5,337 nt of DNA from an uncultured Collinsella sp. (GCA_900554135.1 USFU01000113.1:1-5337), one strand, 5' to 3'. Shown: positions 1 to 5,337, counted from the stretch's first letter. The notes: generated by a model not told the origin, from the sequence alone. Program-made: numbers and translations.

Positions 1-312
1 TGGGATGGCAAGAGCGCCGGAGACATGGCCGATGACCCGGAGGCCATGGACCTGCTCGCAGGCTATCTGGCACAGGCACTCATGACCTACACGCTGTGCT
101 ATGCCCCGCAGAAGATCATCATCGGCGGCGGTGTGGCCGACCACACCCCTATCGTGCCGCTCGCACGCAAAAAGTGTGCCGAGATGCTCAACGGCTACAT
201 CGTCACGCCCGAGGTCAACGATATCGACACCTACATTGTCAACAATAGCCTTGAGGGCAAGCAGGGCATCATGGGCTGCCTGGCCCTGGGTGCCGCCGCG
301 CTTCAGCAGTAG
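1..312 (+). CDS. ROK-family sugar kinase, C-terminal fragment (fructokinase-like)
   Basis: The reading frame is open from the first base of the window, so the gene starts upstream; 103 C-terminal residues are present and end at a TAG stop. The segment YAPQKIIIGGGV is the glycine-rich strand-turn typical of the C-terminal half of ROK (repressor/ORF/kinase) sugar kinases. It is followed by a helix containing PLARKKCAEMLNGYI and the closing GIMGCLALGAA, which matches the usual ROK ending (GxxGAxxLA). Bacterial fructokinases of the ScrK/GmuE type end this way, with the YI segment and a short loop before the last helix. The ATP-binding DxGxT motif, the catalytic Asp and the zinc-binding cysteines would lie outside the window, so kinase substrate and activity cannot be checked. 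A ROK transcriptional repressor is excluded only weakly, since its DNA-binding domain would also be outside. The gene is convergent with the vanZ-like gene and has its own terminator. Confidence 0.85.
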   Translation, partial: WDGKSAGDMADDPEAMDLLAGYLAQALMTYTLCYAPQKIIIGGGVADHTPIVPLARKKCAEMLNGYIVTPEVNDIDTYIVNNSLEGKQGIMGCLALGAAALQQ

Positions 313-330
313 GCGCGCCAAAGGGGCGCC
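312..330 (+). other. Short GC-rich stem-loop at the kinase stop codon
   Basis: GGCGCGCC and GGGGCGCC pair across an AAA loop, giving seven base pairs with one G-G mismatch, starting on the last base of the TAG stop. No T-run follows, so it is not an intrinsic terminator by itself. It may protect the 3' end or simply be a chance GC-rich fold. Confidence 0.3.
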
Positions 331-396
331 ACGACGTCCAGCAATCCCATACTACGGAATAACGCCGCCACGCCCCGTATAAGCCCCCAAACAAAG

Positions 397-440
397 AAAG
401 GCCGCCTAGGACCAAGCAATGTGTCCTAGGCGGCCTTTTT
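397..440. terminator. Bidirectional intrinsic terminator between convergent genes
   Basis: GGCCGCCTAGGA (400-411) and TCCTAGGCGGCC (424-435) form a perfect 12-bp stem, extended by one C-G pair inside the loop, with a loop of about 10 nt. On the plus strand it is followed by TTTTT (436-440), and on the minus strand by TTTCTTTGTTT. It can therefore end the kinase transcript from the left and the vanZ transcript from the right. The vanZ TAG stop codon (428-426) lies inside one arm of the stem. Confidence 0.93.
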
Positions 441-875
441 AGCACATATGAGCGATCGTAGAAGATATCGAAGCACAACGCCCGTCATCGCTCCGCAGCA
501 GTCGATCATCACATCAGTAATCATACCGGCGCGACCGGGCACAAAGAGCTGAATCGTCTCGTCGATCGAGGGGATCAGCAGCAAGAACACCGCCGTGGGA
601 AGCAGCACGTCAAAGGTGCGACGGCCCTCGATATCAAAAGCGTGCGTCGCCAGAATGCCGAGCACCATGTACTCGGTAAAATGCGCGCACTTGCGAACGA
701 CGAAGTTGGTCACCCACTCATACGGAAGCCCCATGCCGTGCAGAAAGCCGCGAACGGCCTCCATAATCGACAAGCTCAATGAACCGGACCCCGTGCCGGG
801 AACCATCGAATTGCCCCAGATGAGCAGCACCATCAGGCAGGTCGCGACCGCCCATTTTCGATCGAGTTTAAGCAT
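426..875 (-). CDS. VanZ-family membrane protein
   Basis: A 149-residue integral membrane protein. Hydrophobic segments are visible at about residues 8-24, 63-80, 88-104 and 118-140, giving roughly four helices. VanZ-family signatures are present: RKCAHFTEYMVLG (61-73, with the family's R-K, H-F and E-Y residues), then DETIQLFVPGR (105-115) and the DV-x3-D-x2-G pattern (121-128). The length is normal for a stand-alone VanZ-like protein. VanZ was first described as the teicoplanin-resistance accessory protein of Tn1546, but most chromosomal homologues have no known role in resistance, and nothing here (no vanA/H/X neighbours) suggests one. The ATG at 875 was chosen because it follows the upstream stop by 7 bp, sits before the first membrane helix and has a GGAGG upstream. 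A longer frame starting at 935 would overlap the upstream gene by about 50 bp and add 20 residues unlike the family. The stop codon is embedded in the terminator stem. Confidence 0.88.
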   Translation of the reverse strand: MLKLDRKWAVATCLMVLLIWGNSMVPGTGSGSLSLSIMEAVRGFLHGMGLPYEWVTNFVVRKCAHFTEYMVLGILATHAFDIEGRRTFDVLLPTAVFLLLIPSIDETIQLFVPGRAGMITDVMIDCCGAMTGVVLRYLLRSLICAKKAA

Positions 876-882
876 GCGGAAG

Positions 883-2352
883 TTATGCCTCCGCACAGAG
901 CGGCTCAAAGCTGGCGGTGCCACCCTCGATAACACTCAGATAGGCACGGCCCGTGCGCCTCACCGCTGCAGACTGCAGGCGGTCAATCTCCTCCTCGAGA
1001 ATCTGATTGACGCGCTCGTGACGACGGTTCTCCATGATGCCAGCAGCGATGGCCTCGGCACGCTCGATACCTTCACGCGAAATGCGGGCGGTATCCTCGG
1101 GGAACACGGCGCTGTGACGACCGACGTAAGCGGGGGCAGCGGGCTGAGGAGCAGGCGTAAACACCGGAGCGGCAACGGGAGCAGGCTCGATGACCTCGTC
1201 CAAAATTGCGGCAGCGGCTGCCCACATGCCCTCGTGGCCCGAATAATCGGCCATGGGGACGTCTTCCTCGGAAGTCGCATCGACAGGCTCGTCAACTGCG
1301 ACGGACCGGGACGCGGAGGCCGGGACATCAACCGGGGCAGCGACCACATACGGCATGTCGTTCGAGATGACCGGCTCGTCAAGGTCATCAAGATCGATGG
1401 CCGCAGCAGAGGCGTCGCTGATGATCGGCATGTTGGCAAGGTTCGCGTTGTACGGCACCGCCTCCGCCGCCTGCTGCTGTGCAGGGGCGCCCCACAGCGA
1501 GCTTTCGGCAGCGCGGCGGGCGGCAATAGTCTCCTCGTCGACGGCCAGCGGCTCGTCGGCGTAGGGGTCAGCGGCGGTGGCGGCGGCCGGGGTCACGGGC
1601 ACGGCAGTGTCATACGTAACGGATTGAGCCGTGGCGGCGTTGTTGGCGGCGTTAGCCACGAGCGCCACAAAGGTGGCCGTGCTGCCCGCAGGGGCGGCAT
1701 GAGAGCCCGAGACGGCGCGCGCAGCGGCAGCGATGTCATCGCGGTTATAGGAGCCGGTCTGTCCGCCGTAGGTGAGTTCGTCGATAGCGACCTGGTAGAC
1801 GTCGCGTGAGCGCGTGGGATCGCAGCTGACCGGCGAATCGTCGTCGAGCATGCTATCGATCATGGACCAGGCGTCGGCCTCGCTCATGGCGTCTGCGGCG
1901 CGAGCGATGGTGGGGACGCCATCGTCGGCACGACGGCGCTGGAATGCACCGGTCAGGCCGGAGAAAACTGAAGAGGGCTGCGCGGCGTTTGCCTGAACGG
2001 CAGGAGCCGCAGTAGCAACGCCCTGAGGAGCAGCCCACTGCTGTTGAGCGGGCATCGAGGCGGTCTGGAACTCATTTTGATGCTGGTTGACGTTCGCGGC
2101 GCCACCCATGGCGTCGGGCTGGAACAGGCGCTCGGCATGCTGCGCGCGATATTCAGAAATGCCGAGCGAGGCGGCATAGATACCCACGCCCGCCACCGCA
2201 CCCACGGCAAAGGGAACAGCGCCCGCGACGACCGTCTCGTTCACCGACGAAAACGGCAGCGTGGCAGCATACATCACCACGGGAGCGGCAAGGCCGATTC
2301 CGCAGGAAAGTCCAGCAAGGACTGCTCGTTGTGTTGCATCAGAAGAAGCCAT
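883..2352 (-). CDS. Unrecognised membrane-anchored, largely disordered protein
   Basis: I do not recognise a family. The 489-residue product begins with two hydrophobic helices (about residues 10-33 and 40-62) separated by a short turn and followed by SEYRAQHAER. By the positive-inside rule this suggests a membrane hairpin with the long tail in the cytoplasm. Then comes a Gln/Asn-rich stretch (89-106), a segment at about 143-205 that looks folded (SEADAWSMIDSMLDDD, then DVYQVAIDELTYGG), and a long Ala/Pro/acidic low-complexity region (205-410). The end is a charged helix (about 420-465, coiled-coil-like, with ENRRHERVNQILEEEIDRLQ) and a tail RAYLSVIEGG. Only three cysteines are present (17, 177, 486). 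The ATG at 2352 was chosen over a TTG nine codons upstream because GGGGAG lies 5 nt before it. The gene is first in an apparent two-gene unit with the vanZ-like gene and has its own promoter. A scaffold or envelope-associated role is possible but unsupported. Confidence 0.8.
   Translation of the reverse strand: MASSDATQRAVLAGLSCGIGLAAPVVMYAATLPFSSVNETVVAGAVPFAVGAVAGVGIYAASLGISEYRAQHAERLFQPDAMGGAANVNQHQNEFQTASMPAQQQWAAPQGVATAAPAVQANAAQPSSVFSGLTGAFQRRRADDGVPTIARAADAMSEADAWSMIDSMLDDDSPVSCDPTRSRDVYQVAIDELTYGGQTGSYNRDDIAAAARAVSGSHAAPAGSTATFVALVANAANNAATAQSVTYDTAVPVTPAAATAADPYADEPLAVDEETIAARRAAESSLWGAPAQQQAAEAVPYNANLANMPIISDASAAAIDLDDLDEPVISNDMPYVVAAPVDVPASASRSVAVDEPVDATSEEDVPMADYSGHEGMWAAAAAILDEVIEPAPVAAPVFTPAPQPAAPAYVGRHSAVFPEDTARISREGIERAEAIAAGIMENRRHERVNQILEEEIDRLQSAAVRRTGRAYLSVIEGGTASFEPLCAEA
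888..892 (-). promoter_or_regulatory. Ribosome binding site of the vanZ-like gene
   Basis: GGAGG on the minus strand lies 12 nt before the ATG at 875, inside the last codons of the upstream gene. The spacing is a little long, which fits re-initiation by ribosomes ending at 883 (translational coupling). Confidence 0.6.
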
Positions 2353-2357
2353 GAGCT

Positions 2358-2363
2358 CTCCCC
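2358..2363 (-). promoter_or_regulatory. Ribosome binding site deciding the ATG start at 2352
   Basis: GGGGAG on the minus strand with 5-nt spacing to the ATG. It lies inside the frame that would follow from the TTG at 2379, which argues against that longer start. Confidence 0.7.
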
Positions 2364-2409
2364 ATCTTCCAGCACCCAAATCGCATCATTCAGTTGGCTG
2401 CGCGAGAGA

Positions 2410-2460
2410 AGATGAAGCGGGGCTATGCCCCAAAGCAACGGTATATGGTTCGTTTCATCT
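2410..2460 (-). promoter_or_regulatory. Folded 5' leader of the unknown gene–vanZ transcript
   Basis: In the minus-strand RNA, AGATGAA (2460-2454) can pair with TTCATCT (2416-2410). This 7-bp stem encloses a compact hairpin GGGGC-ATA-GCCCC (2431-2419). No T-run follows, so it is not a classical attenuator, and it does not match a riboswitch I know. It sits within the roughly 130-nt leader predicted from the promoter at 2489-2517. Confidence 0.35.
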
Positions 2461-2488
2461 GCGTTTTCCGTCGCGAAGCTTAACAGCT

Positions 2489-2517
2489 ATTATGCGAAAC
2501 CCCTTTGGGGATTGCAA
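2489..2517 (-). promoter_or_regulatory. Sigma-70-type promoter for the unknown gene and vanZ
   Basis: On the minus strand, TTGCAA (2517-2512) and CATAAT (2494-2489) are separated by exactly 17 bp. They match the housekeeping consensus at four of six and five of six positions. Transcription would start near 2482 and leave a leader of about 130 nt. The spacer holds the inverted repeat CCCCAAAGGGG (2500-2510), a possible operator. It lies just downstream of the probable rho terminator, as expected for an independent transcription unit. Confidence 0.65.
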
Positions 2518-2595
2518 GCGACGAAGCGGGATTGAAACGGGAAAATCGCTGCTTGCCGGTCGTGAGGTCAATATTCGTTGGCGAGCGGCTATACG

Positions 2596-2625
2596 AAAAG
2601 GGCCAGGATCTAAACCCCGGCCCTT
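2596..2625 (-). terminator. Probable intrinsic terminator of rho
   Basis: On the minus strand AAGGGCC (2625-2619) pairs with GGCCCTT (2604-2598), possibly extended by inner G-C pairs across a bulge, followed by only two more T residues and then CGTAT. It lies about 40 nt after the rho stop. The short T-run makes it a moderate candidate. Confidence 0.5.
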
Positions 2626-2664
2626 CTGGCATGTCTATGGCTGTTGTCGCGTGCGGCAAGCGAC

Positions 2665-5280
2665 TTAGAACGTCTGCTCGTAATCGCTGTGCTTTTTTGC
2701 CGAACGCACCAGGAACTCCTGGTTGGTATTGGTGCCCTTGAGGCCCTTGATAAACGACGCGGCCGCGCGCTCGGTATTGTTCATGCCGGCGAGGATTCGG
2801 CGCAGGCCAAAGACGAACGGGCGCATCTGCTCGTCGACCAGCAGGTCCTCGTTGCGCGTGCCCGAGGCAACGGGATCGATGGCCGGGAAGATACGGCGGT
2901 CGGCCAGGTCGCGGTCGAGCTTGAGCTCCATGTTGCCGGTACCCTTGAACTCCTCAAAGATGACCTCGTCCATCTTGGACCCGGTATCGATGAGGGCGGA
3001 GGCCAGGATGGTGAGCGAACCGCCGTTCTCGATGTTGCGGGCAGCGCCCAAGAAACGCTTGGGCGGATACAGGGCCGCCGAATCGACGCCGCCCGACAGG
3101 ATACGGCCCGAGGCAGGTGCCGCCAAGTTGTAGGCGCGAGCAAGACGTGTGATGGAGTCGAGCACCACCACGACGTCGCCACCCAGCTCCACGATGCGTT
3201 TGGCACGCTCGATCACGAGCTCTGCCACGCGAGTATGGTTGTCGGCAGGCATATCGAAGGTCGAGGCCACGACCTCGCCCTTGATGGAGCGCTGCATGTC
3301 AGTGACCTCTTCGGGGCGCTCGTCGACGAGCAGGCAGATGAGGTGCACCTCGGGATTGTTGATCGAGATAGACTGGCAGATCTTCTTGAGAATCGTGGTC
3401 TTGCCGGCTTTTGGCGGCGACACGATCAGGCCGCGCTGGCCCTTGCCGATCGGCGACACGATATCGATGGCGCGACCGGTGATGGAATCCTTGCCGTGCT
3501 CCATACGCAGAGGCTCATTGGGATAGACCGGGGTAAGGTCGCCGAACTTGGGGCGGTTACGGGCCTGCTCGGGATCAAGACCGTTGACGGTCATGATCTT
3601 GGCAAGGCCGGCGCGCTTGTCGCCGCCGCGTGAGGGGCGCAGCGAGCCCTCGATCACATCACCCGTACGCAGGCGTGCGGAGCGGATGAGATATGCAGGA
3701 ACAAAGGCGTCGTCGCTGGACTTCATGTAGCCGTGGGCATGGATGATGCCGGAGCTATCCGGGCGAATCTGCAGAATGCCCTTGATGTCACGGAAGCCCT
3801 CGGCCTTCGCAGCGGTGGTGTAAATTTCCTCGACGAGCTCGGCCTTCTTCTTGCCGGTCGTCTCGATCTCGAACTCCTTGGCCTTTTCGCGCAGCTCGGC
3901 GACCTTCATGGCCGCGAGTTCCTCGCGCGAAAGCGTAGGCTCGGTCGGGGCGGCGTTGCGCTCCTTGTTGCGCTGCTTGCGATCGCGCTGACGGTTGCGG
4001 CGGTCGTTGTTGCGCTCATCTTTGCGCTCGTTGCGCTCGTCGTTGCGCTTGTGCTGACGACGGTTGGGGCGGGCGTTCTCGTCGGTCTCGGCGGTCGTGG
4101 CGCCCTTGGCCGCCAGAGTTGCCGTGTCGGTGTCGGCCGAGACTTCGCTATCGGCCTTGGTATCGGCATCGGCGTTGGGCTCGGAATCGGCCTGCTGCTC
4201 GACGGCCTTAGCCTTTGCAGACTTCTTGCGTGTACGCTTGGGCTTCTCGGCCGCCGGCTGACCGGCGTTCTCGGCATCGGGAGCGGAGTCGACAGTTGCC
4301 TCGGCGACCTCGTTGCCCGAGTCCTCGGACGTGTCTTTTTTCAAACCCTTGGCCTTGGACGAGCGCTTAGCGGCCGTGCGACGGCTGCGACCGGGGCGAA
4401 CATCGGCGGGCTCGCCCTCGGCGGGTGCACCGGCCTCAGTGGCAGCGGCTCCCTGGGCAGGAGCGTCGGCGACGGGCGCGGGCGCGGCGGTCATCGCGGC
4501 GTCCTGAGCTGCGGCTGCTGCAGCGGCGGCGGCAGCCTTCTCGGCCTCGACGAAGGCCTTGGGCTTGCGGCCGCGACGGTGCGGGCGAAGAGCGGGATCG
4601 ACGACGGGAACCTCGTTGGCCTCGGCGGGTGTTGCAGGCTCAGAGGGCTGCGAACCCTCCCCTACTGCAGAACGAGCCGGAGCTTCACCGGACTCTTGAG
4701 CCGCCTGCTCAGCATCCTGCTGAGACTTGGCCGCACGACGACGCGTGCGCGTAGCCGGCTTCTCGGTCGGCTGCCCCGCGTCAGGGGCCTCGATGGCCGC
4801 AGGCGCCTCGGAGACGACCGGCGCTGCAAGCTCGGTCAGTGCCGCGGCCTCGCGCTCGGCGGCACGGCGACGGGCGCGCACAACCTGAGCCTCGCTAATC
4901 TGCGCCAGCGCACGTGCCTGTGCAACCTCATCGGAAATCGGCGCGGAGGAATCGGCAACGGTGCGCTTGGCCCGCGTCGCGCGCGTGGCGCGACGTTTGG
5001 GCTTGTCGGCCTCCTCGCCGTCAGCGGCGGGCTTAGGCGCACGACGCGTGCGCTTGGGCTTTACGGGCGCGGCATCCTCTTCGGCGGCAGGGGCAACTCC
5101 CTCGCCAGCGGCAGGCGCGACCTTCTCAGCCGATGCGGGCGCAGGCGTCGAAGCGGCCTTGGGGGCCTCAGGATCCGAGGCCTGCACCGGCGCGGGCATC
5201 GCGACCTGGTCCGACGCAACCGGTGCAGCGGGAGCGGTTTGCGCCATCGTTATTTCGTTATCTTGCTGTTGATCAGACAC
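2665..5280 (-). CDS. rho: Transcription termination factor Rho with a very long disordered N-terminal arm
   Basis: Rho is the hexameric RNA-dependent ATPase that ends transcription by translocating along nascent RNA. This 871-residue protein is about twice the length of E. coli Rho (419). Residues 1-448 are low-complexity Ala/Pro/Glu/Lys/Arg sequence with an Asn/Asp/Arg-rich tract (404-442). A Rho N-terminal helical domain (about 449-492) and the cold-shock-like RNA-binding domain (about 497-557) follow. The ATPase core is intact: Walker A PPKAGKT (622-628), catalytic Glu654 in DERPEE, Walker B VVVVLDS (703-709), Q-loop (about 721-733), R-loop (about 761-771) and arginine finger Arg809. From the Walker A region to the arginine finger it lines up with E. 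coli at a constant offset of 443. Residues linked to bicyclomycin sensitivity are kept (Met662, Ser709, Gly780). The RNA-binding domain lacks the usual Phe-Gly-Phe. The GTG at 5280 gives the longest product; an ATG at 5247 is an alternative, and neither has a strong ribosome binding site. Confidence 0.97.
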   Translation of the reverse strand: MSDQQQDNEITMAQTAPAAPVASDQVAMPAPVQASDPEAPKAASTPAPASAEKVAPAAGEGVAPAAEEDAAPVKPKRTRRAPKPAADGEEADKPKRRATRATRAKRTVADSSAPISDEVAQARALAQISEAQVVRARRRAAEREAAALTELAAPVVSEAPAAIEAPDAGQPTEKPATRTRRRAAKSQQDAEQAAQESGEAPARSAVGEGSQPSEPATPAEANEVPVVDPALRPHRRGRKPKAFVEAEKAAAAAAAAAAQDAAMTAAPAPVADAPAQGAAATEAGAPAEGEPADVRPGRSRRTAAKRSSKAKGLKKDTSEDSGNEVAEATVDSAPDAENAGQPAAEKPKRTRKKSAKAKAVEQQADSEPNADADTKADSEVSADTDTATLAAKGATTAETDENARPNRRQHKRNDERNERKDERNNDRRNRQRDRKQRNKERNAAPTEPTLSREELAAMKVAELREKAKEFEIETTGKKKAELVEEIYTTAAKAEGFRDIKGILQIRPDSSGIIHAHGYMKSSDDAFVPAYLIRSARLRTGDVIEGSLRPSRGGDKRAGLAKIMTVNGLDPEQARNRPKFGDLTPVYPNEPLRMEHGKDSITGRAIDIVSPIGKGQRGLIVSPPKAGKTTILKKICQSISINNPEVHLICLLVDERPEEVTDMQRSIKGEVVASTFDMPADNHTRVAELVIERAKRIVELGGDVVVVLDSITRLARAYNLAAPASGRILSGGVDSAALYPPKRFLGAARNIENGGSLTILASALIDTGSKMDEVIFEEFKGTGNMELKLDRDLADRRIFPAIDPVASGTRNEDLLVDEQMRPFVFGLRRILAGMNNTERAAASFIKGLKGTNTNQEFLVRSAKKHSDYEQTF
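3955..4071 (-). repeat. Asn/Asp/Arg-rich tract in the Rho arm, coded by degenerate short repeats
   Basis: Residues 404-442 of Rho are built almost only from Arg, Asn, Asp, Glu, Lys and Gln in short imperfect units such as RNDERNERKDERN. The DNA shows recurring TTGCGCTC-like words on the plus strand. Such a tract is expected to be unstructured and able to bind RNA through its arginines. The repeats could vary in number between strains. Confidence 0.7.
4507..4536 (-). repeat. Ten-alanine run in the Rho arm
   Basis: Residues 249-258 of Rho are ten consecutive alanines, coded by mixed GCN codons rather than one repeated triplet. This argues against recent slippage and for selection or drift towards alanine. 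Confidence 0.85.
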
Positions 5281-5318
5281 AGTGTTTGCTCAACTTTCTT
5301 TTCAAGCCCTGTGATCAC
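5250..5318 (-). other. Possible 22-codon leader ORF upstream of rho
   Basis: A GTG at 5318 preceded by AGGGAG (3-nt spacing, short) opens a 22-codon frame ending in TAA two bases before the ATG at 5247. It overlaps the GTG start of rho in a different frame. E. coli rho has a leader peptide gene (rhoL), so the idea has precedent, but no sequence similarity is claimed and the frame may be chance. Confidence 0.2.
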
Positions 5319-5334
5319 ATGCTCCCTGCATATA
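5310..5334 (-). promoter_or_regulatory. Upstream region of rho: palindrome and possible -10 element
   Basis: A perfect 10-bp palindrome TGTGATCACA lies at 5310-5319, and TATATG at 5334-5329 could be a -10 element on the minus strand. The matching -35 would be outside the window, so the promoter cannot be confirmed. If real, the leader before the GTG would be about 45 nt. Confidence 0.3.
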
Positions 5335-5337
5335 CCT

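Larger units (their letters stand above)
2353..2664. other. Intergenic region between rho and the two-gene unit
   Basis: This 312-bp gap holds, in the minus-strand direction, a probable rho terminator (2596-2625), a promoter (2489-2517), a folded untranslated leader (2410-2460) and a ribosome binding site (2358-2363). Plus-strand frames crossing it run into the antisense strand of rho or of the unknown gene and have no homology I can recognise. No tRNA, small-RNA signature or mobile-element end is evident in the stretch 2518-2595. Confidence 0.6.

Noticed and set aside
426..875. Glycopeptide-resistance gene
   Set aside because: VanZ-like proteins are widespread, and no vanH, vanA, vanX or two-component regulator is present, so resistance cannot be inferred.
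595..1809. Long plus-strand frame of 404 codons opposite the unknown gene and vanZ
   Set aside because: It is antisense to two supported minus-strand genes with a promoter and ribosome binding sites. Its translation is Arg/Gly/Ser/His-rich shadow sequence with no domain, which is common in GC-rich DNA.
2353..2379. TTG start nine codons upstream of the unknown gene's ATG
   Set aside because: The strong GGGGAG lies inside that extension at ideal spacing to the ATG at 2352, and the extra residues are just the translated ribosome binding site region.
2530..2539. GGATTGAAAC, which resembles the 3' end of many type I CRISPR repeats
   Set aside because: It occurs once only, with no second copy at spacer distance and no cas genes.
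2542..2571. Second possible promoter on the minus strand, TTGACC with GATTTT at 18-bp spacing
   Set aside because: The -10 is poor compared with CATAAT at 2494-2489, so it is at best a weak alternative.
2505..2741. Small plus-strand frame in the gap, running into the rho 3' end
   Set aside because: It has no convincing ribosome binding site or recognisable product, and it crosses the promoter and terminator of the minus strand.
2644..3633. Plus-strand frame of 329 codons opposite rho
   Set aside because: It lies entirely over the conserved ATPase core of rho on the other strand, so the base pattern is explained by rho.
5310..5319. CRP-type site at TGTGATCACA
   Set aside because: CRP half-sites TGTGA and TCACA need a 6-bp spacer; here the halves overlap, so it does not fit.

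Overview
The window looks like a stretch of chromosome from a high-GC, Gram-positive bacterium. The best guess is a gut member of the Coriobacteriia such as Collinsella. That rests on GC-rich coding sequence, Ala/Glu/Lys-rich tails, and a Rho factor with a very long disordered N-terminus of the kind seen in actinobacterial relatives. No rRNA, tRNA, CRISPR array, insertion sequence or phage gene is visible.

Layout from left to right. Positions 1-312 (+) hold the C-terminal end of a ROK-family sugar kinase, cut by the window edge. A strong hairpin with T-runs on both sides (about 397-440) is a bidirectional terminator between this gene and the convergent genes that follow. On the minus strand come a small VanZ-family membrane protein (875 to 426) and, just upstream of it in the same transcription unit, an unrecognised 489-residue membrane-anchored, mostly disordered protein (2352 to 883). 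The two are 7 bp apart and very probably co-transcribed. The 312-bp gap 2353-2664 carries a good sigma-70-type promoter for this pair, a folded leader of about 130 nt, and a probable terminator for the upstream gene. The right half (5280 to 2665, minus) is rho, encoding transcription termination factor Rho. Its roughly 57 bp upstream region is only partly in the window.

The genes do not form an obvious pathway. Rho is a housekeeping ATPase, VanZ-like proteins are envelope proteins often of unknown role, and the ROK kinase belongs to sugar metabolism in a separate transcription unit. I see no clear new multi-gene system. The points most worth following are Rho itself and the unknown protein. 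Rho has an unusually large disordered basic/acidic/alanine-rich arm of about 448 residues, and its primary RNA-binding site has lost the usual aromatic residues while the ATPase core is intact. The unknown protein has a two-helix membrane anchor, a long cytoplasmic tail and a conserved-looking C-terminal end, and is coupled to vanZ.
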